The notes under the pieces were generated by a model. The model saw only the letters and a program-made list of their open reading frames with translations, was not told the origin of the DNA and did no database searches. Below are positions 1-8,994 of a stretch of 59,048 nt of DNA, in pieces (position 1 is the stretch's first letter; each line of letters starts with the position of its first letter). The DNA is from DATIUV01 sp049322755 (GTDB lineage Bacteria > Pseudomonadota > Gammaproteobacteria > Burkholderiales > UBA6910): assembly GCA_049322755.1 (NCBI GenBank), contig JBMOQX010000049.1:1-59048 (forward strand), given 5' to 3'. The position numbers were made by a program, and so were the translations under genes.

Positions 1-38
1 CCTCCCATATGGGCACAATGCCCCGGAAAGGAGATCAA

Positions 39-121
39 ACTATGCCGAGCAACCGCACGCCAAGTGCACAGCCTGAACAGCCTACATCCTCAGACTCGGC
101 ATAGTCCGGCACGCGGCATAG
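39..121. repeat. Repeated ACTATGCCG motifs at a possible IS end
   Basis: Three copies of ACTATGCCG are visible: forward at 39-47 and reverse at 97-105 and 113-121. The first two extend to an 11-bp inverted repeat (39-49 against 95-105). The integron-integrase homology stops at about position 120, inside the third copy. Repeated short motifs of this kind are typical of transposase-binding sites at an insertion-sequence end, so an element may have truncated the integrase from the left. The element's body is outside the window and its family cannot be named. Confidence 0.4.
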
Positions 122-981
122 TGCCGCAACGTGTGCACCGAAACGGGCTTGGGAATGCCCGCCTCCTCCACCGCCCGCTTGAGCCCGCGCTGCACGCGCT
201 GCTCTTACAGGTGATGACGGCGCCGAACGCCGGTGCGCGGATCGACGGCGAGCTCCGGCGCCGGGAAGACCCAGTGCCAGGACCACGCCTCCGGCGCGCG
301 CGGGTACTTCTTCGCCAGCGCATCGGGAAGCCGGACGCCGGGACGGCCGGCGGCGCGATCCCGGGTCCACAGCGCGCGCGAGCGGGCCAGCTGATCGCGC
401 AGGGCCGGCACCAGTGCATCGGGCAGCATCACTACGCGGTCCTTGCCGCCCTTCCCTTCCCGCACGACGATCGCGCGCCGGTCGAAATCGACGTCCTTGA
501 CCCGCAGCCTCAGGCCCTCCATGAGCCGCATCCTGGTGCCGTACAGCAGCCGGCACACCAGCGCCACCTCCCCGTCCAGGCGCACGAAAACTGCTTCGAC
601 CTCCTGCTGGGTGAGCACGACGGGCACCCGCCGCCGGCCCTGCGGCCGGCCGATATCAGTCATCCAGGGCAGCTCGATTTGGAGCACTTCCTTGTACAGG
701 AACAGCAGCGCGGAAAGCGCTTGCCGGTGGGTCGATGCGGAAACCCCGCGGGTGTCGGCCAGATAGGTGAGAAACGCCTCCACCTCGGCCCGTCCCATTT
801 CCGCCGGATGCCGCAGTTTGTTCCAGCGGATGAAGAACTTAACCCAGTAGACGTAGGCCCGCTCCGTTCGTATGCTGTAGTGCCGATAGCGGATCTGTTC
901 CCGGCGGACCCGGTCCAGCAGCCGGGCGGGTTTCGCGGAATCCGCGCTGCCAAGTTTGACAGTTTTGTTAATACTGTTCAT
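82..981 (-). pseudogene. intI: Integron integrase (IntI-type tyrosine recombinase), broken
   Basis: The reading frame from 981 encodes 258 residues typical of integron integrases. It has the N-terminal IRYRHYSIRTE segment, the catalytic region around YGTRMRLMEGLRLRVKDVDF, and the extra IntI-specific segment (about residues 195-245, PDALAKKYPRAPEAWSWHW) that separates IntI from XerCD. A TAA at 207-205 interrupts it. The same frame continues past the stop with family-like sequence (EQRVQRGLKRAVEEAGIPK, then HTLRH) and then loses homology at about 120, so the C-terminal catalytic tyrosine is absent. One nonsense change plus a 3' truncation make it inactive as read. It faces away from the cassette at 1117, the standard integron layout. 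The normal first stop-free start is not certain because the LexA-type box overlaps the ATG used here. Confidence 0.88.
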
Positions 982-991
982 GCATACAGCA
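972..991. promoter_or_regulatory. LexA (SOS) box at the start of intI
   Basis: The sequence at 974-989 is CTGT, eight bases, ACAG, which matches the proteobacterial LexA box, and the flanking bases extend the resemblance. It overlaps the ATG at 981-979 of the integrase. SOS control of intI by LexA is established for several integrons. Here the site sits at the chosen start codon, which could mean that the true start is a little further downstream in the gene. Confidence 0.65.
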
Positions 992-1095
992 TAGAGCGCC
1001 CAAGGCCATGATGCAAGGGGATAACCAGGGGAAGCACAAGGCGGTGTTATCCGTCATGCCGATGTGTTATCCAGCACTTTTGCTGTCTAAATCGA

Positions 1096-1102
1096 GTTAG
1101 GC
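1096..1102 (+). other. attI-like recombination core (GTTAGGC)
   Basis: GTTAGGC fits the integron core consensus GTTRRRY. It lies between the divergent integrase gene and the first cassette gene, where attI is expected. The cassette that starts here ends in the attC at 1411. Confidence 0.6.
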
Positions 1103-1116
1103 GCAGTGGAGGGCCA

Positions 1117-1416
1117 ATGAGCACAAGCAAACAAAAACTACCGAGGCTGCTTGCGGTTGGTTTTGTTGTGGCGGGGGTTGCCTCCCTTGGAGGCTTGGGG
1201 TTCATGATTACAAAGGCCATCGAGATGGTTAGTTCTGGCCGTGGACTTGAAACCTACCACACGTTTTGGCTTGTTGAGTTCAATTGGTTTGGCTTTCTTA
1301 TCCTGTTGGCGGCAATCGCCGTCGCCCTCGTCATTGGGCTTGTGCTCCGCTATCGCGAGCACCTGCTTTGGCGATCGCTGGAGAAAAAATATGGGTCTCG
1401 CAAAGATAACGCCTAA
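1117..1416 (+). CDS. Small two-helix membrane protein, integron cassette gene
   Basis: This 99-residue protein has two hydrophobic segments, about residues 9-32 and 50-75, separated by a polar stretch, and ends in a basic tail (RKDNA). I do not recognise a family. Its stop codon TAA is part of the GCCTAAC that opens the attC site, the usual arrangement for an integron cassette gene. It lies 14 bp after the attI-like core and has no obvious promoter of its own, so expression from an integron promoter is likely. Its base composition (lower GC, runs such as acaaaaac) differs from the surrounding chromosome, as expected for a captured cassette. Confidence 0.72.
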   Translation: MSTSKQKLPRLLAVGFVVAGVASLGGLGFMITKAIEMVSSGRGLETYHTFWLVEFNWFGFLILLAAIAVALVIGLVLRYREHLLWRSLEKKYGSRKDNA

Positions 1417-1487
1417 CCCGCGCTTCGAGCGGGACCGTCCAACAGCGGGCTTCGCCCGCTCCCGGCCGGCCCCTCAAGCTTCACGTT
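1411..1487 (+). other. attC site, left part (interrupted by the IS)
   Basis: It opens with GCCTAAC (consensus RYYYAAC). The interior is an imperfect palindrome (GCGGGCTTCGCCCGC) and it ends ...CTTCACGTT. The expected last bases of the closing core, AGGC, lie 1.74 kb away at 3231-3234, beyond the insertion sequence. Joining the two parts restores a regular attC ending in GTTAGGC. Confidence 0.75.
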
Positions 1488-1575
1488 GAGGCTGTACAAA
1501 AAGTCTCTCACCCTGTCCTCGCGTGCGCCCGCCATGCGTTACTCTGTGGAAGCCCCCTTCACGGAGAACGACCCG

Positions 1576-3079
1576 ATGGCGCGCTACAAAGTTGGTCGAC
1601 CGCAGCCCGCGCTTTCTGCCGATCGTGCTCGAGGCGCAGCTCACCCCCGGCCGCTTCGAGCATGCGCTGGACGTGCTCATCGACACCGAGATCGACCTCG
1701 CGCCCCTGGGCGCGCGCTTTGCCAACGACGCCACCGGCGCCCCCGCCTACGACCCGGCGGTGATGCTCAAGATCGTGCTGATCGCCTACAGCCGCGGCAT
1801 CGTCTCCAGCCGCGCCATCGAGCGGCTGTGCCGCGAGAACGTGCTGTTCATGGCCATCTCCGGCGACAGCGCCCCGCGCTTCACCACCATCGCCGCCTTC
1901 GTGCGCGAGCTGGGCGATGAAGTGACGCCGATCCTCACCCGGGTGCTGCTCGCCTGCGACCGGCTGGGGCTCATCGGCCGGCAGATGTTCGCCATCGACG
2001 GGGTGACGCTGCCCGGCAACGCCGACAAGAGGCGGAGCGGGACCCACGCCGAGCTGCGCCGCGAGGCCGAGAAGATGGAGGCGGCGGTGGCTGGGCGCGC
2101 ACCGCGCCCAGGACGAGGGCGCGCCGGTCGAAGCCGACCCGGCCCGGGAGGCCGCCCATCTCGAGCGGCTGCGCGCGTCCGCGCGTTCGTGGCCGCCAAC
2201 GAGGAACGCCGCTCGGCCAGGGGTGCGCTGCGCAAGAGCAACCTCACCGACAACGACAGCGCCAAGATGGCCACTGCCAAGGGGGTGCTGCAGGGCTACA
2301 CCGCGGTGGCGGCGGTGGACGCGAACACGCAGATCATCGTCGCGGCGCAGGCGCACGGCTCCGGGAGCGAGCAGAGCGTGCCGCTACCGATGGTGCAGGC
2401 CACCACGGGCGTGCGTACCGAGCAGACGCTGGTGACGGCGGACGCGGGCTACCGCAGCGAGGAGAACCTCGCGCAACTGCACGCGCAGGGCGTGCCGGCG
2501 CTCATCGCCGATCCCCTCATGCGTCGGCGCGACGAACGCTTCAAGGATCAGGCGAAGTACAAGGCGCTGCCCGATGCGCTGTGGGACAAGTCGGGTGCGG
2601 CCAAGAGCGACCGAGGCCCGTTCAAGCCGCGCGAGTTCCGCTTCGACCCGGGCACGCGAACCTGCATCTGCCCCGCCGGCAAGCAGCTCTACTCGACCGG
2701 GAGCCGGTGCAGCACCAACGGCCGAGTGCATCAGAAGTTCCAGGGCGCCAAGCGCGACTGCCTGCCCTGCCCGCTGCGCGCGCGCTGCCTGCGCCACCCC
2801 GAGCGCACGCCCACGCGCCAGGTGGCGTTCTTCGCGAAGAACCAGGCCTCGCCGCTGCCGTTCAGCGAGCGGATGAAGGCGGCCATCGACAGCGCGCGCG
2901 GGCGCGCGCTCTACGGCCCAAGGATCGCCACCGTGGAGCCGGTGTTCGCCAACCTCCGGCACAACAAGCGCCCGGACCGGTTCACGCTGCGATCGCGGGC
3001 GAAGGTGAACACGCAATGGCCCCTGTACTGCCTGGTTCACAACATCGAGAAGCTGGCGCACCATGGGTACGCGGGATAG
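1576..3079 (+). pseudogene. IS1182-family transposase, with apparent frameshifts
   Basis: The DDE transposase has the N-terminal SPRFLPIVLEAQLTPGRFEHAL segment, the first Asp in FAIDGVTLPGNADKRRSGTH, the second in TADAGYRSEENL, and the Glu region in the C-terminal GPRIATVEPVFANLRHNKRP. The family's usual MARYK start is at 1576, but it reads in another frame from the body: one extra A near 1588-1590 shifts it. The long uninterrupted frame would instead start at 1523 with an unrelated leader. Between about 2090 and 2180 the family-like sequence (HRAQDEGAPVEADPAREAAH) is also in a different frame, so two compensating shifts are likely. It is either inactive or carries sequencing errors. Confidence 0.8.
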
Positions 3080-3189
3080 GCCGGCGCGGGGCTAGGCACT
3101 GCGGCCCCGCTGAGCGCGGCCGAGCGATCGAATCCCAGCGACGGGGCAAGACGATGAAGAACGAGATCACCGTGATGCGACAGCCCGTT

Positions 3190-3217
3190 CTCCGCCGGCT
3201 CGGCGGAGGGGTTTTTT
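3190..3217 (+). terminator. Rho-independent terminator at the 3' end of the IS
   Basis: The hairpin CTCCGCCGGCTCGGCGGAG is followed, after four G, by six T. It lies inside the element after the transposase gene and would end its transcript before the right inverted repeat. Confidence 0.6.
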
Positions 3218-3227
3218 GTACAGCTTC

Positions 3228-3234
3228 GTTAGGC
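3228..3234 (+). other. attC core, right remnant (GTTAGGC)
   Basis: GTTAGGC immediately follows the right end of the insertion sequence. It completes the attC that begins at 1411 and marks the start of the next cassette position. Confidence 0.7.
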
Positions 3235-3274
3235 GTCTAATGGCGGATTCAACCAGGCTACGCAGATCGTAGCT

Positions 3275-3805
3275 ATGAGGAAGATCATGAGTGAGGCGAC
3301 TCATCGGACGTCCGCGTTCCCCTCCAGGGTCAAGCATTCGGTGACGCGGGTCCTCATGGAAGTTCGGCGTGCAGGATTGTGTGCAGTGCTGGTGCTTGCG
3401 AATCTTCCCGTCATCGCTCTTGCCCAATCGTCATGCCCTGGAATTCACGTGAAGATTCTGGACATCAGAAACAGCACTGGGGCGGTAGCTTGCGCGCTTT
3501 TCGAAGCGCCAAAGGGCTTTCCCACTGAGTTTCTGCACTCAGCAACCAATATCATGATAATAAAAGTTCGGGATACGCAGGCGCGCTGCGACTTCGAAGA
3601 CATCCCGCCGGGAACGTATGCGTTGGCCGTCATTCATGATGAAAATATGAACGGCAAGCTTGACACCAACTTTCTGGGGATCCCGAGGGAAGGCTACGGT
3701 TTTTCAAACGACGCAAAAGCCTTGATGGGTGCGCCTTCGTTCGATGCCGCCAGCTTTCCGTACGATGGGCGAAACTTAGATCTGACGATCAGCCTGAATT
3801 ACTGA
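3275..3805 (+). CDS. Exported DUF2141-like protein, possible second integron cassette
   Basis: The protein is 176 residues from the first ATG. The hydrophobic segment CAVLVLANLPVIALAQ, ending in an AxA-type site, is a signal peptide, and an internal ATG at 3356 (MEVRRAGL) would place it at the N terminus. The mature part has the DUF2141 pattern: an N-terminal strand VKILDIRNSTGAVACALF, the central DIPPGTYALAVIHDENMNGKLD, and LGIPREGYGFSNDA. Members are small secreted beta-sandwich proteins of unknown function. It follows the GTTAGGC at 3228, but I could not find a closing attC after it, so membership of the cassette array is likely rather than proven. Confidence 0.75.
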   Translation: MRKIMSEATHRTSAFPSRVKHSVTRVLMEVRRAGLCAVLVLANLPVIALAQSSCPGIHVKILDIRNSTGAVACALFEAPKGFPTEFLHSATNIMIIKVRDTQARCDFEDIPPGTYALAVIHDENMNGKLDTNFLGIPREGYGFSNDAKALMGAPSFDAASFPYDGRNLDLTISLNY

Positions 3806-3938
3806 GCGAAGTATACGTCCCAGAGTCCGTCGTCGACCTCCTCGAGGCCCGCATTCCCCACCCTCTGACGGCAAGGAGATCGCAGATGGATGGAAAGGCG
3901 GTAGTGACCGACGCCCGGTGTGGGGCGTGGCGGTTGAC

Positions 3939-3990
3939 GGGGTTATCGGACCCGGGGGCCGCCCCCCGCGGTCCATCCACCGATAACCCC
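3939..3990. repeat. Large GC-rich inverted repeat
   Basis: An 11-bp perfect inverted repeat (GGGGTTATCGG at 3939 and its complement at 3980) encloses a C/G-rich loop that could pair internally. There is no T-run. It lies between the cassette region and the sigma-factor gene. It could be a transcription barrier or a remnant of a mobile element end. Confidence 0.45.
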
Positions 3991-4065
3991 CGTGCGCCCA
4001 GGGTCATGGCACCGCGAGCGGGCCCGTATTGAGTTCGCGCGGCAGTGGTCTATGCTCAGGCCAGC

Positions 4066-5322
4066 ATGACAGCGAATCCCCCCGCCCACGTGCGGGACCT
4101 GGTGGCCTCGCTTTACCGCACCGACTCCCGCCGCGTCCTCGCCACGCTGATCCGCCTGCTGGGCGACTTCGATCTCGCCGAGGAAGGGCTGCACGACGCC
4201 TTCGCCGCGGCGCTGGAGCAATGGCCGCGGGAGGGCGTGCCCGGCAACCCGCGCGCGTGGCTGGTCTCCACCGGGCGCTTCAAGGCGATCGACCGCATCC
4301 GCCGCCGGGCGCGCTTCGACACCTCGCTCGACGACGTCGCCGAGCACCTCGCCGCGGTGCCGGGCCCGGAAGCGACCTGGGGCGAAAACGAGGGCCTGGA
4401 GGACGACCGCCTGCGCCTGATCTTCACCTGCTGCCACCCGGCGCTGGCGCCGGACGCCCAGGTGGCGCTCACGCTGCGCGAGGTCTGCGGCCTCACCACC
4501 GAGGAGATCGCCAGCGCGTTCCTGACCGCCGCGCCGACGCTGGCGCAGCGCATCGTGCGCGCGAAGGCCAAGATCCGCGACGCCGGCATTCCCTACGAGG
4601 TGCCCGGCCGCGCCGAGCTGCAGGAGCGGCTCGACAGCGTGCTGCGGGTGATCTACCTGGTGTTCAACGAAGGCTACCTGGCCTCCTCCGGGGACACGCT
4701 GGTGCGCCACGACCTTTCGGGCGAGGCGATCCGCCTGGGACGGCTGCTGGTGGAGCTGATGCCCGAGCCCGAGGCGCTGGGCCTGCTGGCGCTGATGCTG
4801 CTGCACGAATCGCGGCGCGCGGCGCGCGTCTCGCCGGACGGCGACCTGGTGCTGCTGGAAGAGCAGGACCGGTCGCTGTGGGACCGGGACCAGATCGCCG
4901 AGGGTGTGGCGCTGGTGGAGCGGGCGCTGGCGTCGCGGCGCTTCGGTCCCTACACGCTGCAGGCGGCGATCTCCGCGGTGCACGCCGAGGCGCGTACGGC
5001 CGCGGCCACCGACTGGGCGCAGATCGTCGGACTCTACGACGTGCTGCTGCGCATCGAGGCTTCCCCGGTGGTGGCGCTCAACCGCGCCGTGGCCGTGGCG
5101 ATGCGCGACGGGCCGGAAGCCGGCCTGGCGCTGGTGGATGAATTGCTCGCCCGCGGCGACCTGGCGGACTACCGTCTCGCCCATGCGGCGCGCGCGGATT
5201 TCTGCCGGCGGCTGGGTCGCACCGGCGAGGCGCGCGCCGCCTACGAGCGCGCCCTCGGCCTCACCCGGCAGGGGCCGGAGCGCCGGTTTCTGGAGCGGCG
5301 CCTGGCGGAGCTGCCGCCGTGA
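4066..5322 (+). CDS. ECF sigma factor with C-terminal TPR-like extension (ECF42 type)
   Basis: This is an extracytoplasmic-function sigma factor of 418 residues. Region 2 is near the N terminus (RRVLATLIRLLGDFDLAEEGLHDAF, with the NPRAWL..TGRFKAIDRIRRR segment), region 4 follows (VALTLREVCGLTTEEIASAFL), and a long helical C-terminal half (about residues 180-418) is unlike ordinary ECF factors and typical of the ECF42 group. No anti-sigma factor lies nearby. ECF42 genes commonly sit next to YCII/DGPF proteins, as here, and the C-terminal extension is thought to replace an anti-sigma factor. The ATG at 4066 is chosen over a GTG at 4045 because family sequence begins there. Confidence 0.9.
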   Translation: MTANPPAHVRDLVASLYRTDSRRVLATLIRLLGDFDLAEEGLHDAFAAALEQWPREGVPGNPRAWLVSTGRFKAIDRIRRRARFDTSLDDVAEHLAAVPGPEATWGENEGLEDDRLRLIFTCCHPALAPDAQVALTLREVCGLTTEEIASAFLTAAPTLAQRIVRAKAKIRDAGIPYEVPGRAELQERLDSVLRVIYLVFNEGYLASSGDTLVRHDLSGEAIRLGRLLVELMPEPEALGLLALMLLHESRRAARVSPDGDLVLLEEQDRSLWDRDQIAEGVALVERALASRRFGPYTLQAAISAVHAEARTAAATDWAQIVGLYDVLLRIEASPVVALNRAVAVAMRDGPEAGLALVDELLARGDLADYRLAHAARADFCRRLGRTGEARAAYERALGLTRQGPERRFLERRLAELPP

Positions 5323-5419
5323 GCGCGTGCGGCGGCCCGACGCGGCGCTGTCGAATTGGCTGCCGCCCGTTCGACCAGGCGGTAAGAGCAAGCCCCTCAA
5401 CCCGCAGAAGGAGAGACCG

Positions 5420-5812
5420 ATGAAGTTCCTTTGCCTGATCTGTGCCGAAACCGTGATGGAATACATGCCGCCGGAAGAGGCCGCCGCGCAATTCGAGGAA
5501 TACCGCGCCCTGATCGAGGATCTGACGCGAAGCGGCCACTACGTCGGCTGCAACCGGCTGCAACCCCGGGAAACCGCGGTCACCGTGCGCGTACGCAACG
5601 GCAAGGCCACCACCACGGACGGCCCGTTCGCCGAGACCAAGGAGCAGCTCGGCGGCTATTTCGTGCTCGAGGCCCGGGACATGGCGGAGGCCCTGCGCAT
5701 CGCCGCCCGCATTCCCGGCGCCCGCTACGGCAGCGTCGAGGTGCGGCCGGTCGCCGACGACGAGGCGACGCTGCGGCTGCTGGAGGCCGGCGCCGCCGCA
5801 ACGCCGGCGTAG
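5420..5812 (+). CDS. YCII-related (DGPF) domain protein
   Basis: This 130-residue protein has the YCII/DGPF signature TTDGPFAETKEQLGGYFVLEARDMAEALRIAARIPGA, with the invariant DGPFAE and the conserved GGYF. A good ribosome binding site (AAGGAGA) precedes the ATG. YCII domains are ferredoxin-like folds of unclear catalytic role. Their genes co-occur with ECF42 sigma factors and are probable members of that regulon. This copy is separated from the sigma gene by about 100 bp and is a paralogue of the gene at 6000. Confidence 0.9.
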   Translation: MKFLCLICAETVMEYMPPEEAAAQFEEYRALIEDLTRSGHYVGCNRLQPRETAVTVRVRNGKATTTDGPFAETKEQLGGYFVLEARDMAEALRIAARIPGARYGSVEVRPVADDEATLRLLEAGAAATPA

Positions 5813-5852
5813 CGGTTCGCTGCAAAGCGCAGCGGACTTGCGCGTTTCAGCG

Positions 5853-5870
5853 TTCCGGCGCAGGCCGGAA
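5853..5870. repeat. Short palindrome between the two YCII genes
   Basis: TTCCGGC, a four-base loop, then GCCGGAA. This kind of element is dispersed through many GC-rich genomes. It could stop or stabilise the transcript between the two YCII genes. No other copy was seen in this window. Confidence 0.4.
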
Positions 5871-5999
5871 TCCGGCACCCGGCCCGGCATTTCGGATTCC
5901 GGGAACCGCCTCGCGGCCGCACAATGGCGCCCGGGCGGGCGCCGGCGGGAAAATTCAGGCATACCCGCAGGCGCCCCGAACCTATGAGAGGATATTGCG

Positions 6000-6371
6000 A
6001 TGAAATACGTCTGCCTGGTATACCTTGCGGAGGATCAGCTCCACGCCATCCCCGACAGCGACTGCATGGCCTTCGGCGAGGAAATCAGGGCGAGCGGCCA
6101 CCGCCTCGGCGGCGAGGCGCTCGAGCCGGTGCACACCGCCACCACCGTGCGCGTGAGGAACGGCAAGGTGGCGGTCACCGACGGGCCTTTCGCCGAGACC
6201 AAGGAGCAGCTGGCCGGCTTCTACCTGATCGACGCCCGGGACCTGAACGAGGCGATCCAGGTGGCCTCCCGCATCCCTCCGGCGCGCACCGGCAGCATCG
6301 AGGTGCGGCCGGTGCGGAAGCTGAACGCGGCGCCGGCCCGCGCGCTGAAATCCGGCGGCGGAGAGGGTTGA
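6000..6371 (+). CDS. YCII-related (DGPF) domain protein, second copy
   Basis: The protein has 123 residues and the motif VTDGPFAETKEQLAGFYLIDARDLNEAIQVASRIPP, closely parallel to the gene at 5420. The start MKYVCLVYL also aligns with the family. The ATG is preceded by AGAGGATATTGCG. With the upstream copy and the ECF42-type sigma factor it forms the usual sigma/YCII cluster. The C-terminal 20 residues (alanine- and glycine-rich) are outside the domain. Confidence 0.9.
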   Translation: MKYVCLVYLAEDQLHAIPDSDCMAFGEEIRASGHRLGGEALEPVHTATTVRVRNGKVAVTDGPFAETKEQLAGFYLIDARDLNEAIQVASRIPPARTGSIEVRPVRKLNAAPARALKSGGGEG

Positions 6372-6483
6372 CGGCGACGGCCGCCGCAGGCCTGGGCGAG
6401 AACGCGGGTAGAATAGCGGCCTTCGCAACGGCAAGCGGTTTGCTGCCGCCGGCAACCGCGGCCCTCCCGCGTTGAGACTCCGC

Positions 6484-7430
<947 letters not shown>

Positions 7431-7434
<4 letters not shown>

Positions 7435-8219
7435 GCGCCGCGGCCGGCATGCCGGCGTTCAACCGCCGCGGGGTCCTGGCGATCTACCGGTTCGAGATGT
7501 CGCGGGCGCGGCGCACCCTGTGGCAGAGCCTGGTGACGCCGGTGATCACCACGTCGCTCTACTTCATCGTGTTCGGCGCCGCGGTCGGCTCGCGCATGAG
7601 CGAGATCGGCGGCGTTCCCTACGGCGCGTTCATCGTGCCGGGGCTGATCATGCTCTCGCTGTTCACCGAGAGCCTGTCCAACGCCGCCTTCGGCATCTAC
7701 CTGCCGCGCTTCACCGGCACCATCTACGAGGTGCTCTCGGCGCCGGTGTCGCCGTTCGAGATGGTGCTGGGCTATGTCGGCGCGGCGGCCACCAAGTCGG
7801 TGATCCTGGGCCTGCTGATCCTGGCCACCGCGCACCTGTTCGTGCCGCTCACGATCCTGCATCCGCTGTGGATGGCGGCTTTCCTGGTGCTCACCGCCGC
7901 CACCTTCAGCCTGTTCGGCTTCGCCATCGGCATCTGGGCCAAGGGCTTCGAGCAGCTGCAGTTCATCCCGATGCTGGTGATCACGCCGCTCACCTTCCTC
8001 GGCGGCGCGTTCTATTCGATCGACATGCTGCCGCCCGCGTGGCGCGCGTTCAGCCTGTTCAACCCGGTGGTCTACCTGATCAACGGCTTCCGCTGGACCT
8101 TTTTCGGCACCGCGGACGTGGCGGTGGGCGTGAGCCTGGCGATGACGCTGGGCTTTTTCCTGCTGTGCCTGGGGCTGGTATGGTGGATTTTCCGCACGGG
8201 GTACCGGCTCAAGAGCTGA
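7431..8219 (+). CDS. ABC-2 type exporter, permease subunit
   Basis: This 262-residue integral membrane protein has six hydrophobic segments and the ABC-2 signature region near the fourth to fifth helices (MLVITPLTFLGGAFYSIDMLPPAWRAF). The N-terminal cytoplasmic stretch RFEMSRARRTLWQSLVTPVITTSLYF is typical of the YadH/DrrB group. It is the partner of the overlapping ATPase gene. The product would sit in the inner membrane as a homodimer with two ATPase subunits. Confidence 0.93.
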
Positions 8220-8299
8220 CGGGATTTTCTGCCGGGCGTGTCGATTTCGGCGCCGGTTGCTCGACCAGGATCGACACAACCCCTGCTCGGAACGGAGCG

Positions 8300-8959
8300 A
8301 TGAAACGCATGACTTCCCACCCATCGCCGGGGCGGCGCGCAGCGATCCGCCTCACCCGCCGCTACGGCGCACCGCCGCAGCGGGTGTTCGACGCCTGGCT
8401 CGACCCCGCGGTCGCCCACCGCTGGCTGTTCGCCACCGCGACGCGCCCGCTGGCGCAGGCCGAGATCGACCCCCGGGTGGCGGGCGCCTTCCGCCTCGTG
8501 GACCGGCGGCCCGGCGTCACGGTGGAGCACACCGGCCGCTACCTCGCGATCGTCCCGCACCGCCACCTCGCGTTCACGCTCTCCAGCGACGGCGGCCGCG
8601 CGGGGGCCCCCACGCGCGTGACGGTGGACATCGCGCCGCTCGCCCGCGGATGCGAACTGACGCTGACCCACGAAGATCTGCCGCCCGGCATGGCGGACCG
8701 CGCCGAGGCGCGCTGGACCGGCATCCTGTACGGGCTGGGCGTGACGCTCGATGGCGGGCTGCCGACGCCGGCTTCCCGCCGGCGTGTCGATCCGGCACTT
8801 GCCCGAACGACCAACGGAAAACGCGGGGCCGGCGGTGCGGCGCCGCGCATCCCCAACCCCAAGGAGGCGCCATGCACGTCCAGCCCTACCTGTTTTTCGA
8901 CGGCCGCTGCGAAGAAGCGGTCGAGTTCTACAAGAGCACGCTCGGCGCCGATGCCGTGA
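8300..8959 (+). CDS. SRPBCC/AHSA1-family protein with run-on C terminus
   Basis: The AHSA1 domain occupies about residues 14-150 (TRRYGAPPQRVFDAWLDPAVAHRWLF; RVAGAFRLVDRRPG; GRYLAIVPHRHLAFTL; ELTLTHEDLP; RWTGILYGL). These START-like folds bind small hydrophobic ligands or act as chaperone activators. The last about 60 residues are low-complexity and the frame runs through the ribosome binding site and first 88 bases of the truncated VOC gene at 8872. The original stop has probably been lost, or this tail is translated junk. AHSA1 and VOC genes often neighbour each other. Confidence 0.8.
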   Translation: MKRMTSHPSPGRRAAIRLTRRYGAPPQRVFDAWLDPAVAHRWLFATATRPLAQAEIDPRVAGAFRLVDRRPGVTVEHTGRYLAIVPHRHLAFTLSSDGGRAGAPTRVTVDIAPLARGCELTLTHEDLPPGMADRAEARWTGILYGLGVTLDGGLPTPASRRRVDPALARTTNGKRGAGGAAPRIPNPKEAPCTSSPTCFSTAAAKKRSSSTRARSAPMP

Positions 8960-8994
8960 GCGCGGAGCACCGGGGAATCCGATGGCGCGGGTGA
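8872..8994 (+). pseudogene. VOC/PhnB-like protein, N-terminal fragment
   Basis: Only the first about 30 residues of a PhnB-type vicinal-oxygen-chelate protein remain (MHVQPYLFFDGRCEEAVEF, then YKSTLGA). They then run into unrelated sequence and stop within the MoaD-like gene. A normal member has about 140 residues. A ribosome binding site (AAGGAGG) precedes the ATG. A deletion appears to have joined this 5' end to the region before 8982. Confidence 0.75.

Larger units (their letters stand above)
1488..3227 (+). mobile_element. IS1182-family insertion sequence
   Basis: The ends are imperfect inverted repeats: GAGGCTGTACAAAAAGTCTC on the left and GAAGCTGTACAAAAAACCCC when the right end is reverse-complemented. 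GTT occurs immediately outside both ends (1485-1487 and 3228-3230), a 3-bp candidate target duplication. The element is 1740 bp and contains one transposase gene followed by a terminator-like hairpin. It sits inside the core of an integron attC site. Confidence 0.82.

Noticed and set aside
3939..3990. A degenerate CRISPR repeat (GTTATCGG resembles GTTATCCGCGG)
   Set aside because: Only eight bases resemble the repeat and the rest differs. No second copy or spacer spacing is seen.
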